Source of the DNA: Acidobacteriota bacterium
Lineage (GTDB): Bacteria; Acidobacteriota; Polarisedimenticolia; Gp22-AA2; AA152
Direction: 5' to 3'
Assembly (NCBI GenBank): GCA_003222305.1
Contig: QHVQ01000018.1
Location: 1-40,022 of the forward strand
Length of the DNA stretch: 40,022 bases
Of this stretch, positions 24,848 to 34,945 are shown piece by piece. Position 1 is the first letter of the stretch, and each line of letters begins with the position of its first letter. Below the pieces are notes generated by a model. It worked only from the letters and a program-made list of their open reading frames with translations, was not told the origin of the DNA and did not search any database. The position numbers and the translations under genes are program-made.

Positions 24848-27402
24848 GCTCCAGAATCGCGGCCCTTGATCTGCAGGTGGTGGGAAAGCCCCGCCGACGC
24901 GTGGACGCCCGCGCGAAGGTGACGGGGCAGACCCGTTTCGCGGATGATTTGTTCCTTCCGCGGATGCTGCATTGCAAGCTGCTCCGCTCCCCTCACCCGC
25001 ATGCGAGAATCCGCCGCATCGACGCCCGGGCGGCGGTGACTGCACCCGGCGTGAAGCTGGTCCTCACGGGCGTCGATCTACCGATCCCTTACGGCATCCT
25101 GCCGGTGAGCCAAGACGAGCACGCTCTTTGCCTCAACCGCGTCCGCTTCGTGGGGGATCCCGTAGCGGCGGTGGTGGCGGTGGACGAGCAGACCGCTTGC
25201 GAGGCTTTGGACGGGATCCGGGTGGATTACGAACCTCTCCCCACCATCGCTGATCCGGAGGAGGCCCTGACCACTCCGCAGCCGCGCATCCAGCCCTATG
25301 GCGACGGAAACGTCCACAAGAAGGTTGCCCTCCAATTCGGAGAGGTGGACGCGGCCATGGCCTCCGCCGACAGGGTCTTCGAGGACATCTTCTTCTATGA
25401 GGGGAGCACCCATCTTGCCATCGAGCAGCACGCCGCCCTGGCCGCGGTAGATCCCGACGGCAAGCTTACCCTCTGGTCCTCCACCCAGACGCCCCATTAC
25501 GTCCATCGCGCCCTGTCCCGGGTGCTGGGGATTTCCCCCGCCCACATCCGCGTCATCGCCACGCCCAACGGCGGCGGCTTCGGCGGCAAGAGCGATCCTT
25601 TCAATCATGAAATCGTGGTGGCCAAGGCGGCAATGCTGCTCGGGCGCCCCGTCAAGATCTGCCTCACCCGGGAGGAGGTTTTCTACTGTCACCGCGGGCG
25701 CCACCCGGTTCTCATGAAACTGGTAACCGGCGTGAATGGCGACGGCCGGATCGTGGCCATGGATCTGCAGACCCTTCTGGATGGCGGAGCCTATGGGTCC
25801 TACGGCGTCGCATCCACCTTTTATACCGGAGCGCTGCAGACCGTCACCTACGAAGTCCCCCGCTATCGCTTCCGCGGATGCCGCGTATTCACCAACAAGC
25901 CTCCCTGTGGGCCCAAGCGAGGCCATGGCACTCCTCAACCGCGATTCGCGCAGGAAATCCAGCTCGACAAGATCGCCGTCGCCCTCGGTCGGGATCCGGC
26001 CGAGCTGAGAAAGTCCCAGCTGGCGAAGCCCCACGCCTTGACCGCCAACTACATGCGCATCGGCACCATGGGACTCGGGGAGTGCATCGACCGAGTGGTG
26101 GCGGGATCAGGCTGGAAGAACAAGCACGGTAAACTTCGATTCGGCCACGGCGTCGGACTCGCCTGCTCCTCGTATCTGTGCGGTGCGGGACTTCCCATCT
26201 ACTGGAACGCCCTGCCACACTCCGGAGTGCAGCTTCAGCTGGACCGTTCGGGCCGCGTCGCCGCATTCTGCGGTGCCACCGAAATTGGCCAGGGCTCCGA
26301 CGACGTCCTGGCCAATCTGGTGGCGGAGGTGCTCGGGATCGATCCCTTCGACATCCGGCTGGTCTCGGGTGATACCGATCTGGGACCGGTGGATCTCGGC
26401 TCCTATTCCAGTCGCGTTACCCTCATGATGGGTCATGCTGCCCTCCAGGCGGCGGAGCGTGCCCGGGACCTCATCGCCCAGGCGGTGTCCGCGAGTCTCG
26501 AGGTTCCAGCCTCGCGACTGGTCTTCGCCGGCCGGAGGGTGTTCGACGCGGAAGCTCCGGCGCGCGGCGTCTCCTTCGCCGAAGCGGTCCAGAGGGGTGA
26601 GGCCATGCACGGGACCCTGGGAACGACGGGCTCCTACACCCCTCCCGAATCGGCCGCGAAGTACAAGGGAGGCGGTGTGGGTCCGTCTCCCGCCTATTCC
26701 TATTCCGCCTGCGTAGTGGAGGTGCAAGTGCAGCCCGAGACGGGGTGGGTGGAAGTGGAGAAGATCTGGATCGCCCACGACATCGGCCGGTCGCTCAATC
26801 CGGTTCTGGCCCGCGGTCAAGTGGAAGGCTCCGTCTACATGGCCCTGGGGGAAGCGCTCATGGAGGAGATGGCCTACCGCCGCCTTCCACGGCACTTAAG
26901 CGGCGTGTTGGTCCACAAGTTTCCCTCGCTGCTGGAGTACAAGAGCCCCACCACGCTGGAGATGCCGGAGGTGATCACTTACCTGGTAGAGAATCCCGAC
27001 GAGGCCGGCCCCTTGGGTGCCAAGGAGGTGGGACAGGGTCCGCTGCTTCCGGTCATGCCGGCGGTGGCCAATGCCGTGTACGACGCCGTCGGGGTCCGGG
27101 TGGACGAAGTCCCCATCACACCGGAGAAGGTGCTTCGCGCTCTGGGCGACCGGGAGTCGCGACGCTGCGGGCCGAAAAGCTTTCCGTTCATCGTCTGGCC
27201 GGAGCCGCTGAAAGTCGCTCCCCCCTGGGAAGGAGGAGACGGCACGGCCGTGAACGAAAAACCCAGGCGCCGCAAAGAGGGGGTCCTCATGTCTCCGGAC
27301 GTGGTGCAGCCCGGACTCGCGCCACACCCGAGCACTCCCGAGGCTGGGCAGAAGACAGAATCCTCCGAATCATCCCCGGAGATGCCCGAGGTGCTTCGAT
27401 GA
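24844..27402 (+). CDS. Molybdenum hydroxylase large subunit, 4-hydroxybenzoyl-CoA reductase-like
   Basis: An 852-residue molybdopterin-binding subunit starting at GTG 24844, which overlaps the previous stop. Family motifs are GGGFGGKSDP, CGPKRGHGTPQPRF, GATEIGQGSDD and, near the C-terminus, GPLGAKEVGQGP with the expected catalytic Glu. CGPKRGHGTPQPRF, GLACSSYLCGAGLPIYWN and GSYSSRVTLMMG match the HcrA-type branch more closely than xanthine or CO dehydrogenases. A tail of about 45 residues after WPEPLKVAPPWEGG is low-complexity and extends to the overlap with the next gene. The substrate is likely an aromatic acyl-CoA or similar; this is inference from the branch. No benzoate-pathway gene is nearby. 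Confidence 0.85.
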   Translation: MSSRIAALDLQVVGKPRRRVDARAKVTGQTRFADDLFLPRMLHCKLLRSPHPHARIRRIDARAAVTAPGVKLVLTGVDLPIPYGILPVSQDEHALCLNRVRFVGDPVAAVVAVDEQTACEALDGIRVDYEPLPTIADPEEALTTPQPRIQPYGDGNVHKKVALQFGEVDAAMASADRVFEDIFFYEGSTHLAIEQHAALAAVDPDGKLTLWSSTQTPHYVHRALSRVLGISPAHIRVIATPNGGGFGGKSDPFNHEIVVAKAAMLLGRPVKICLTREEVFYCHRGRHPVLMKLVTGVNGDGRIVAMDLQTLLDGGAYGSYGVASTFYTGALQTVTYEVPRYRFRGCRVFTNKPPCGPKRGHGTPQPRFAQEIQLDKIAVALGRDPAELRKSQLAKPHALTANYMRIGTMGLGECIDRVVAGSGWKNKHGKLRFGHGVGLACSSYLCGAGLPIYWNALPHSGVQLQLDRSGRVAAFCGATEIGQGSDDVLANLVAEVLGIDPFDIRLVSGDTDLGPVDLGSYSSRVTLMMGHAALQAAERARDLIAQAVSASLEVPASRLVFAGRRVFDAEAPARGVSFAEAVQRGEAMHGTLGTTGSYTPPESAAKYKGGGVGPSPAYSYSACVVEVQVQPETGWVEVEKIWIAHDIGRSLNPVLARGQVEGSVYMALGEALMEEMAYRRLPRHLSGVLVHKFPSLLEYKSPTTLEMPEVITYLVENPDEAGPLGAKEVGQGPLLPVMPAVANAVYDAVGVRVDEVPITPEKVLRALGDRESRRCGPKSFPFIVWPEPLKVAPPWEGGDGTAVNEKPRRRKEGVLMSPDVVQPGLAPHPSTPEAGQKTESSESSPEMPEVLR

Positions 27403-28439
27403 TGCGCTGCGGCCGGTTCCACTACCACGCTCCCCGAACCCTGCGCGATGCCTGTGCGATGCTCCAGGATGCCGGTTCCGACGGCATGCTCCTGGCGGGC
27501 GGCACCGATCTAGTCCCCAACATGAAGCGCCGCCAGCAGACTCCGAAGGTGGTGATCTCGCTGCGGCACGTGGCAGGACTGCGGGATGCAGGTCCCGACG
27601 GGAACCGCGTCCGGCTGGGAGCGATGCTCACTCTCTCCGATCTTACGGCGAAGGAAGAGGTGAGGGCACGGCACACAGCGCTCTTTAAGGCGGCCGCGCA
27701 GGTGGCCACGCCCCACCTGCGGAACATGGGGACGCTGGGAGGGAATCTGTGCTTGGACACTCGTTGCAACTACTACGACCAGAATTACGAATGGCGCAAG
27801 GCCATCAACTTTTGCATGAAGAAGGCGGGAGAGATCTGCTGGGTGGCGCCGAGTAGCCGGCGCTGCTGGGCGATCTCATCCACCGACACCGCGCCGGCCC
27901 TAATCGCTCTGGGGGCCGAGGTGGCGCTGGCAACCAGAGACGGCGAGCGGACCCTTGGCGTGGCGGATTTCTGCCGGGACGACGGCATCCAATACCTCAC
28001 CCGCAACCCCGACGAGATCCTCACGCAGGTCCTGCTGCCCATTCCCGCTCCGGGAGAATCGAGCACCTACTGGAAGCTCCGACGACGGGGCTCCTTCGAC
28101 TTCCCGGTCCTCTCGGTTGCGGCCTGGATTCGGAGGCCTCCGGAGGGTCGGGTGGAGGCGGCCCGACTGGTGCTGGGGTCGGTGGCTTCGCGACCGGTCA
28201 TCGCCGAGGCGGCCGCCGGCCTGGTGGGCACCACGCTCTCCGAGGACGTCATCGAAGCGGTCGCCGAGGAGGCCTCGCGCCTAGCCAAACCCTTGGACAA
28301 CACCGATTTCTCCCTGGGCTGGCGCAAGAAGGCGGCCCGCTACCTCATCACCGGGGCGCTGAGAGAGCTTCGCGGGGACGACCCCCAGACCCTCGGCCCC
28401 TTGGCTCGGCGGGCCGCGGAGCTGGCGCCGGTAGGATGA
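27399..28439 (+). CDS. Molybdenum hydroxylase FAD subunit with extra [4Fe-4S] cysteines
   Basis: A 346-residue FAD-binding subunit. The FAD contacts are LLAGGTDLVPNMK (about 31-43) and TLGGNL (112-117). A loop then carries C123, C139, C147 and C156 (TRCNYYDQ, NFCMKK, EICWVAP, RRCWAIS). The spacing of 16, 8 and 9 residues equals that recalled for the four cysteines of Thauera HcrB that hold an extra [4Fe-4S] cluster. That cluster is the hallmark of 4-hydroxybenzoyl-CoA reductase and lets the enzyme run as a reductase with a low-potential donor. ATG 27399 overlaps the large-subunit stop, and its own stop overlaps the next start (ATGA). Confidence 0.88.
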   Translation: MMRCGRFHYHAPRTLRDACAMLQDAGSDGMLLAGGTDLVPNMKRRQQTPKVVISLRHVAGLRDAGPDGNRVRLGAMLTLSDLTAKEEVRARHTALFKAAAQVATPHLRNMGTLGGNLCLDTRCNYYDQNYEWRKAINFCMKKAGEICWVAPSSRRCWAISSTDTAPALIALGAEVALATRDGERTLGVADFCRDDGIQYLTRNPDEILTQVLLPIPAPGESSTYWKLRRRGSFDFPVLSVAAWIRRPPEGRVEAARLVLGSVASRPVIAEAAAGLVGTTLSEDVIEAVAEEASRLAKPLDNTDFSLGWRKKAARYLITGALRELRGDDPQTLGPLARRAAELAPVG

Positions 28440-29023
28440 TCCCGCCCGCGGGGCTCCGAGTCGGCGCGCTGATTCTCGCGGCCGGCGATTCCAGCCGTAT
28501 GGGTCGCTCCAAAGCCCTGCTTCCCCTCGAAGGCCGAACTTTTCTTGAGGTCCTCCTGGACCGGTTCGTCCGCGTGGGCGCTGCACCAATCCTGGTGGTC
28601 CTGGGAGGCGCAGCCCCGGACATCCTCTGCACTGTGAAGCTGAGCCTCACGCGGGTCGTGATCAACTCCGACCCTTCCCGCGGCCAGCTCTCCTCCATCC
28701 ACTGCGGTCTGGACGCGCTTGCCCCGCGCGAAGTGGATGCCCTCTTCCTGGCCCCCGTGGACACGCCAAGGGTAAGGCCCGAGACCCTGAGAAAGATGAT
28801 AGAGGCCCTGCCGGGACATTCCCTGGTGGTACCCGTCCACCGGGAACGCCGCGGCCATCCTGCCCTCTTCGCCGCCGATTGCTTCCCCGCGCTCCGACAG
28901 GCGCCCCCGGATCAAGGGGCACGTGCCGTGGTCCATGCCACCTCCGATCGCCTCGAGCTCCCCTGCGACGACCCCGGCGTATTGGAGGATTTCAACACGC
29001 CTGAGGATCTTCGCTCGCTCTGA
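28436..29023 (+). CDS. MocA-like molybdenum cofactor nucleotidyltransferase
   Basis: A 195-residue nucleotidyltransferase of the MobA/MocA type. The N-terminal loop LAAGDSSRMGRSK is the nucleotide-binding signature, and FLAPVDTPRV holds the metal-binding Asp. The sequence GHPALF near residue 138 is shared with cytidylyltransferases that make the dinucleotide form of molybdopterin. Xanthine-oxidase-family enzymes need molybdopterin cytosine dinucleotide, made by MocA, and the gene overlaps the FAD-subunit gene by four bases. A dedicated cofactor supplier for this enzyme is the natural reading. GTP use (MobA) is less likely but not excluded. Confidence 0.82.
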   Translation: MIPPAGLRVGALILAAGDSSRMGRSKALLPLEGRTFLEVLLDRFVRVGAAPILVVLGGAAPDILCTVKLSLTRVVINSDPSRGQLSSIHCGLDALAPREVDALFLAPVDTPRVRPETLRKMIEALPGHSLVVPVHRERRGHPALFAADCFPALRQAPPDQGARAVVHATSDRLELPCDDPGVLEDFNTPEDLRSL

Positions 29024-29092
29024 GGAGCGAGTCGGTCAACCGAAACTTCTTCCTTTCGCTATACTCTGCTTCCCTTCCGGGGACGCGGGAAC

Positions 29093-30313
29093 ATGATCGA
29101 ACTCCCAGAGATCCAGGCGGCGGCGTTGGTGGTGGAGCGATTTGTCCGCCCGACGCCTCATATTTTCTCCTACACCCTCAGCCAACTGCTGGATCGCCAG
29201 GTTCATCTCAAGCCGGAGAACCTCCAGCGCACCGGCTCGTTCAAGCTGCGCGGGGCGTGCAACCGGATGATGGCACTCACCCCCGAGGAAAAGAAGGGCG
29301 GGGTGGTGGCGGCTTCCGCCGGAAACCACGCCCAGGGCGTGGCCCTGGCAGCACAGCTCCTTCAGGTTCATGCGACGGTAGTCATGCCCGAGGAGACACC
29401 TCTCGTTAAGGTCGAGCGGACCCGTTTCCTTGGCGCGGAAGTGATTCTTCAGGGCGCCTCCTTCGACGAGTCGCTTGCGATAGCTAGGCGGGAGGAGGCA
29501 CGCCGGGGCCTTACCTTCATTCACGGTTACGACGACGAGAGAATCATTGCGGGCCAAGGAACGGTGGGGCTCGAGATCCTGAAGGATCTCCCCGAATGTG
29601 ACATGGTCATTGTCCCGGTGGGAGGCGGCGGGCTCGTGGCCGGCATCGCCCTGGCAATGAAGTCGATGCGGCCCCGGGTACGCGTGGTGGGAGTGCAGGC
29701 CGCCGGCTGTCCTTCCGCGGCGAAGGCCCTGGAGGCGGGGAGGCCCGTGCTCGTGGAGCATCCCCGGACCATTGCCGATGGTATTCGGGTGGGACAAGTG
29801 GGTGCCCTGCCCTTCGCGATCATCCGGCGTTGGGTGGACGACGTGGTCTTGGTCGATGACGAAGAGATCAGTCGGGCAATCGTCGTGCTGATGGAGAAGT
29901 CGAAGCTGGTGGTCGAAGCGGCGGGTGCGGTGGGCGTAGCGGCGCTCCTTTCAGGCAAGATCCGCCCCGAGGCACCCGTGGTCTCGGTGGTCCTCTCGGG
30001 GGGAAACATCGACACCAACTTTTTCGTTCGGATGCTGGAGCGGGGCCTGACTCATGAAGGACGGCTGGTGCTCTTGCGCGTAGGCATCGTGGACAAGCCC
30101 GGCCAGCTGGCCAAGGTGCTGGCGGAGCTGGCGACGCTGGGTGGAAATGTGCTCGACGTGAAACACTACCGGGCGGGCTGGCAGCTCCCCCTGGAAGGCA
30201 CGGAGCTCGAAATCCTGGTGGAAACTCGTGATCCCGACCACGGCCGTCAGATGGTGTCGCGGCTTCGGGGAGCGGGCTATGAAGTTCGGATGACCGGGCG
30301 GGACGAGACATGA
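29093..30313 (+). CDS. ilvA: Threonine ammonia-lyase with C-terminal ACT domain
   Basis: A 406-residue PLP enzyme converting threonine (or serine) to 2-oxobutanoate and ammonia. The PLP lysine is K51 in GSFKLRGA, the phosphate-binding loop is VPVGGGGLVAG (about 177-187), and ASAGNHAQGVA binds the substrate carboxylate. Residues 325-405 form a single ACT domain (LLRVGIVDKPGQLAKVL). One ACT domain and about 400 residues are typical of the shorter TdcB/IlvA type, not the two-ACT biosynthetic E. coli enzyme. A TATACT -10 candidate lies at 29060-29065. The LigT-like gene overlaps its stop by four bases (ATGA). Confidence 0.9.
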   Translation: MIELPEIQAAALVVERFVRPTPHIFSYTLSQLLDRQVHLKPENLQRTGSFKLRGACNRMMALTPEEKKGGVVAASAGNHAQGVALAAQLLQVHATVVMPEETPLVKVERTRFLGAEVILQGASFDESLAIARREEARRGLTFIHGYDDERIIAGQGTVGLEILKDLPECDMVIVPVGGGGLVAGIALAMKSMRPRVRVVGVQAAGCPSAAKALEAGRPVLVEHPRTIADGIRVGQVGALPFAIIRRWVDDVVLVDDEEISRAIVVLMEKSKLVVEAAGAVGVAALLSGKIRPEAPVVSVVLSGGNIDTNFFVRMLERGLTHEGRLVLLRVGIVDKPGQLAKVLAELATLGGNVLDVKHYRAGWQLPLEGTELEILVETRDPDHGRQMVSRLRGAGYEVRMTGRDET

Positions 30314-30906
30314 GCCGGCGGGACCGGGTATTCGGCGTGGTGGTGCCGGTACCGGAGGAGGTCTCCAGGATAGCCGATCGGGTTCGCCGTCATTACGATC
30401 CCAACTTTCCGCGCATCGGACCCCATGTAACCGTCCTGCCGCCGCGGAAAATGCAGCTCACGCGACGCCAGGTCCGCGAGGCCGTGGAGCGAGCGACACG
30501 CGGCATGCGCCCCTTTCGCATCGCCCTCGGTCCCATCCGCACGTTCCGTCCGGTGATGCCCGTGGTCTTCGCGAGCCTCAAAGAAGGGAAGGGACCCCTT
30601 TCTCGCCTCCACCGGAACCTGGCTCTAGGGGCCCTCAAGGGAACTGAGACGTTTCCCTACGTTCCACACCTGACCCTGGGACAGGCCCTGGACGCCAAAC
30701 GCTTCCCTCGGGCCCTGCTCCTGTCGCGCCGGCTTTTCTCGGGGGTTTCCAGAAATGTCTGGCCCGTCGACCGGTTGCTGATCGTGGAGCGCCTCTCCGA
30801 GGAGATCTGGATTCCCCTGCCGCCGGTTTTCATGAACCGTGCGACCCCCGCCGAGACGACCGGACGGGCGCGGACAACCCGATTCTCCCGTCGCCCAAAG
30901 ACCTGA
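30310..30906 (+). CDS. 2'-5' RNA ligase/cyclic phosphodiesterase (LigT-like)
   Basis: A 198-residue protein of the 2H phosphoesterase superfamily. The two histidine motifs are H39-V-T41 in GPHVTVLPP and H120-L-T122 in VPHLTLGQ, each on a predicted strand, at the expected separation of about 80 residues. Such enzymes act on 2'-5' RNA links or 2',3'-cyclic phosphates. The C-terminal 30 residues are basic and probably disordered. Its start overlaps the stop of the threonine ammonia-lyase gene, and queG follows 40 bases later, so the three are likely one unit. Substrate unknown. Confidence 0.82.
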   Translation: MSRRDRVFGVVVPVPEEVSRIADRVRRHYDPNFPRIGPHVTVLPPRKMQLTRRQVREAVERATRGMRPFRIALGPIRTFRPVMPVVFASLKEGKGPLSRLHRNLALGALKGTETFPYVPHLTLGQALDAKRFPRALLLSRRLFSGVSRNVWPVDRLLIVERLSEEIWIPLPPVFMNRATPAETTGRARTTRFSRRPKT

Positions 30907-30946
30907 AAGGGGCGCCGATGGTATCATCCGCGGCGGAGCCCGTTCC

Positions 30947-31957
<1,011 letters not shown>

Positions 31958-31961
<4 letters not shown>

Positions 31962-32809
31962 ACGACTTCAGCGATGCAATACGGCGCCTTCACCATCCCC
32001 CATGCCTCATTTACAGCATCCTCAGCCAGGCGTGGCCCGACTTGAGCGAGGGGGAGTACACCGAAAACCTGCTGGCCCTGCATGGCAGAATTCGCCTGGA
32101 GACCCACCGCTTCGCCGGTGCACTGGCGGAGCTCGAGGCTGGCCCGTCGACCTCCCTGGGCCATTTCCGTCCCCAAGCGGATCCGCGAAGATACCCTCCC
32201 CAGGACTCCCGGCAGTACCGCTTCGTCTTTCCTGAACGGGGAAGCCCGTCTCTCCTCCGATACCTCCCGGAGGGGAAGAAATACCTCGAAAAACTCGGTT
32301 TCGCCCCCGGAATGCCGGGAACCTTGCAGGAGACGGAGTTCCATCTCTCGGGCAGTCCGGCGCTGGATTTCATGGAAATCGTGGTGCGGGACATGGTGGG
32401 CATCGACCGAGGCGTGCACGGGAAGCAGATCCGCGCGCTGTCCAATGTCGGATTCGTGCTTCGAAACCTCGTCCTGGAGCTGGGGAAGCGGCGGCCAGAT
32501 TCCCACCCGTGGGCGGTGCTCTATTTCGATAAGCCCGGCACTCCCGGGACGATCACGTATGACATCTTTCGCGCCGCACTGCGCACGCTCCTTGAGGACC
32601 ATCTGGAGCGGGGAAGCTTCTCGCACGTCTGCCTTCATCAGCGCAAGCTGGGGCTTGGTCTGGGGGCCGAGTTTTCCCTGCGGATCCAGCTCCCCCTCGG
32701 CCTCGATCCGAAGTTGGACACCTTTCTTCACGACCTCTTCCACGAGGAAGGGGCGCTGGAGGCGCTGCGCTTCGCGCTGGCCATTCAAGAGGAGATCGTC
32801 GTCCCCTGA
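31958..32809 (+). CDS. Protein of unknown function coupled to queG
   Basis: A 283-residue protein starting at ATG 31958, which overlaps the queG stop as ATGA. It has no signal peptide or membrane helix. Visible features are an N-terminal LHHPPCLIYSILSQAWPDLSEGEY, a Pro-rich middle, and a C-terminal half with regular helices and strands (FSHVCLHQRKLGLGLGAEFSLRIQLPLGLDP). No catalytic motif is recognised. The overlap implies cotranslation with queG, which may hint at a role near tRNA modification, but that is only positional. Codon use is like that of its neighbours. Confidence 0.55.
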
Positions 32810-32896
32810 GAGGAACCTTCATTTGCTGCATTGCACCCATCGTCCACAGAGCATCCGATCGGGATCCGTAGGTCCCAAATTTCAGGAGTCACCCTC

Positions 32897-33361
32897 ATGT
32901 CCGCATTGGCCCCTGGCACCCCTGCCCCGAACTTCACGCTGAAGAATTTCGATGGGATGGAAGTGACCCTTTCCCAATTCCGCGGCAGGAAGAATGTGGT
33001 GCTGGCCTTCTTCCCTTTGGCCTTCACGCCAGTCTGTTCTTGTCAAATCCCTTCCTATCGAGATGACCTGGACCGCTTCGAGTCCTCCGACTGCCAGGTG
33101 CTTGCCATCGGCATCGGTCACACGGCCGCCCACAAGGCGTGGGTGGAATCTCTGGGAGGCGTGACGATTCCGGTGCTGAGTGATTTCTACCCGCACGGCG
33201 AGGTGGCGAAAAAGTACGGCGTGCTGCGGGAAGAGGGTTTTCCGGAACGGGCGGTCTTTCTCGTCGACAAGCAGGGCGTCATTCGCTACAGCTTCGTCAG
33301 CGAGCTGAGAAGACAGCCCGACAACCAAATCCTTCTGGAGGAGCTCGGAAAGCTCCGCTGA
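32897..33361 (+). CDS. Peroxiredoxin of the AhpC/TSA family
   Basis: A 154-residue thioredoxin-fold peroxidase that reduces hydroperoxides. It opens with [16 protein letters not shown], typical of the family. The peroxidatic site is [13 protein letters not shown], with C47 in the T-P-V-C context and a second cysteine two residues on (C49); C66 is the third. There is no C-terminal resolving Cys, so C49 or C66 may resolve, or an external thiol may do so. It is cytoplasmic by lack of a signal peptide. The start is ATG 32897; the open frame extends 22 codons further upstream but without similarity. Confidence 0.85.
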   Translation: MSALAPGTPAPNFTLKNFDGMEVTLSQFRGRKNVVLAFFPLAFTPVCSCQIPSYRDDLDRFESSDCQVLAIGIGHTAAHKAWVESLGGVTIPVLSDFYPHGEVAKKYGVLREEGFPERAVFLVDKQGVIRYSFVSELRRQPDNQILLEELGKLR

Positions 33362-33574
33362 ACGGCGGAGGGCACGGGGCTGCGATCCCAGCACCTCCTC
33401 GGCGCGACCGTATCGGCTTGCCTGTCGCTGGAATCCAGAGGAGCTGCACCGTCGATTGGGTCATCGGCATGCCGTCGCTGGAGGAACTCGCTCAGGCCCG
33501 GCCGGCTTCGCGGGTACCCGCAGAGGGGCCGGAATCGGGAGGTGTCACGTCGGCCGGTTCTTCGAGGGACACCC

Positions 33575-34567
33575 TCATCGATCCCGAGGGACGGCCATCA
33601 TCCGTTCGAGGGTGAGTCGGGCCCGGGAGGCAATGTCGGGGTCGACCTGGATCTCGAAGACATCCTCCTGGAGGGAGCGGGCGATCGAGTCTAGGTCGTT
33701 CATTTTCATGTAAGGGCAGTGCAGCCGGCAGCCGATGCATCCGTCGGCCACGATGAACTCCTTGTCCGGGAAGCGCTTCTTGAGTTGATGGACCAGACCC
33801 CACTCGGTGGCGATGATGAAGGTCTTTGCCTCGGGGTGGCGCTCTACCGCGGCGACCATCCCGGTGGTGGAGCAGACCTCGTCCGCCAGCTCCAGCACGT
33901 CCTCGCGGCACTCCGGGTGGGCGACCACCACCGCCTCCGGGTGCCCGCGCCTTCCCGACGCCACGTCGGCTCCCCGGAGCACGTCATGCGTGGGGCAGCA
34001 TCCGTCGTAGATGACGATTTCCTTCTCCGGGAACTGCCGGGCGACCCACCGTCCCAGGTTTCGATCCGGCGTGAACAGGATCTTCTTGTCGGGGAGACTT
34101 CGGATGACCGAGACCGCGTTGGCCGAAGTGCAGCAGATGTCGGAGAGGGCCTTCACCTCCGCGGAGGAGTTGATGTAGGTGACCACGACGTGGTCGGGAT
34201 AGCGGCACTTCCATTCCTCGAGAGACTCGGCCGTAATGGAATCAGAGAGCGAGCAGCCGGCGGCCAGGCTGGGGAGCAACACTCTCTTTTCCTGATTGAG
34301 GATCTTGGCTGACTCCGCCATGAAATGGACTCCGCAGAAGACGATCGTCTGGCGCGGGTCCTGCTGGGCCTCGAGGGCGAGACCTAGAGAATCCCCTACG
34401 AAATGGGCTACGTCCTGGACCTCCGGGAGCTGGTAGTTGTGCGCCAGGATGAGTGCCTTGCGCCGCCTGGCCAGGCGGTGAATCTGCCTCCGAAGTACCG
34501 CATGACGTTCCTCGTCCACCTGGGCGTAGGCCGGGGGCGCTATCCGTACGGCAGTGGCTAACGACAT
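33575..34567 (-). CDS. nadA: Quinolinate synthase A
   Basis: A 330-residue [4Fe-4S] enzyme that condenses iminoaspartate with dihydroxyacetone phosphate to quinolinate in NAD synthesis. It shows the triplicated pseudo-symmetric layout. Likely cluster ligands are C105 (AGCSLSD), C191 (DGCCPTHD) and one of the cysteines in GCIGCRLHCPYMKMN (C277, C280, C284). LILAHNYQLPEVQD and GVHFMAESAKIL bind substrate. nadB and nadC are not in the window. The start is ATG 34567. It lies four bases after the stop of the small RHH-like gene, so both share the AT-rich control region. An overlap of the reverse kind with other genes is absent. Confidence 0.93.
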   Translation of the reverse strand: MSLATAVRIAPPAYAQVDEERHAVLRRQIHRLARRRKALILAHNYQLPEVQDVAHFVGDSLGLALEAQQDPRQTIVFCGVHFMAESAKILNQEKRVLLPSLAAGCSLSDSITAESLEEWKCRYPDHVVVTYINSSAEVKALSDICCTSANAVSVIRSLPDKKILFTPDRNLGRWVARQFPEKEIVIYDGCCPTHDVLRGADVASGRRGHPEAVVVAHPECREDVLELADEVCSTTGMVAAVERHPEAKTFIIATEWGLVHQLKKRFPDKEFIVADGCIGCRLHCPYMKMNDLDSIARSLQEDVFEIQVDPDIASRARLTLERMMAVPRDR

Positions 34568-34571
34568 GCCT

Positions 34572-34805
34572 TCACTCCACGACCCTCGCCCCGGGATCGG
34601 GACGGATGGTCTTGGTTCCCCGGGGGAAGATCCTCCAGAACTCCTTCTTGATCAGACTCGTGAGTGTGGCGCTCTTTGAGAAGCCATGGTAGGCGGCGAT
34701 GGCGTGCAACATTTCCACGTCCTTGCTGGTCGCCGTAAAGCTTCGCAGCACTTTGCGGGCGTTCCCGTCGCGCCCTGTGTGGGTCCGGGTGATCAGAGTC
34801 TTCAC
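34572..34805 (-). CDS. Small putative ribbon-helix-helix protein
   Basis: A 77-residue protein starting at GTG 34805, with GGAAGGAAG upstream. After a basic N-terminus it has a short strand (VLRSFTATSKD) and two helices (VEMLHAIAAYHGF and SKSATLTSLIKKEFWRIF), a layout like Arc/MetJ-type ribbon-helix-helix proteins. No family match is certain. It immediately precedes nadA (four bases between them) and faces a 40-base AT-rich inverted-repeat region. Autoregulation, with control of nadA or of the divergent outer-membrane gene, is the natural hypothesis. Unlike NrtR or NiaR it has no nucleotide-binding domain. Confidence 0.6.
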   Translation of the reverse strand: MKTLITRTHTGRDGNARKVLRSFTATSKDVEMLHAIAAYHGFSKSATLTSLIKKEFWRIFPRGTKTIRPDPGARVVE

Positions 34806-34826
34806 GATGGACTTCCTTCCGAAGAG

Positions 34827-34867
34827 GTTATATAAATACTATATATTCTATCGATATAAACTCTAAC
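34827..34867 (-). promoter_or_regulatory. AT-rich control region with imperfect inverted repeat
   Basis: The stretch is nearly all A and T in an otherwise GC-rich window. GTTATAT at its left edge mirrors ATATAAAC at the right, with TATATA cores between. It can supply -10 elements for the minus-strand RHH-like gene, which begins about 20 bases away, and is a plausible operator for that gene's product. Confidence 0.5.
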
Positions 34868-34907
34868 ACCCGAGCGCGCCTCTGTCAAGGGAAGGGCCTT
34901 CCTCCTG

Positions 34908-34916
34908 TGCTAGAAT
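34908..34916 (+). promoter_or_regulatory. Extended -10 promoter of the DUF5916 gene
   Basis: TGC-TAGAAT lies 29 bases before the GTG at 34946. It overlaps the upstream GTG 34907, so that codon cannot be the start if this promoter is used. Confidence 0.5.
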
Positions 34917-34945
34917 CCCGGCCCTCTTCTCGGGAGCAAGGAATC

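Noticed and set aside
33362-33574. Small gene between the peroxiredoxin and nadA genes
   Set aside because: Frames are short and lack RBS or sensible composition; the gap looks like ordinary intergenic DNA between convergent genes.
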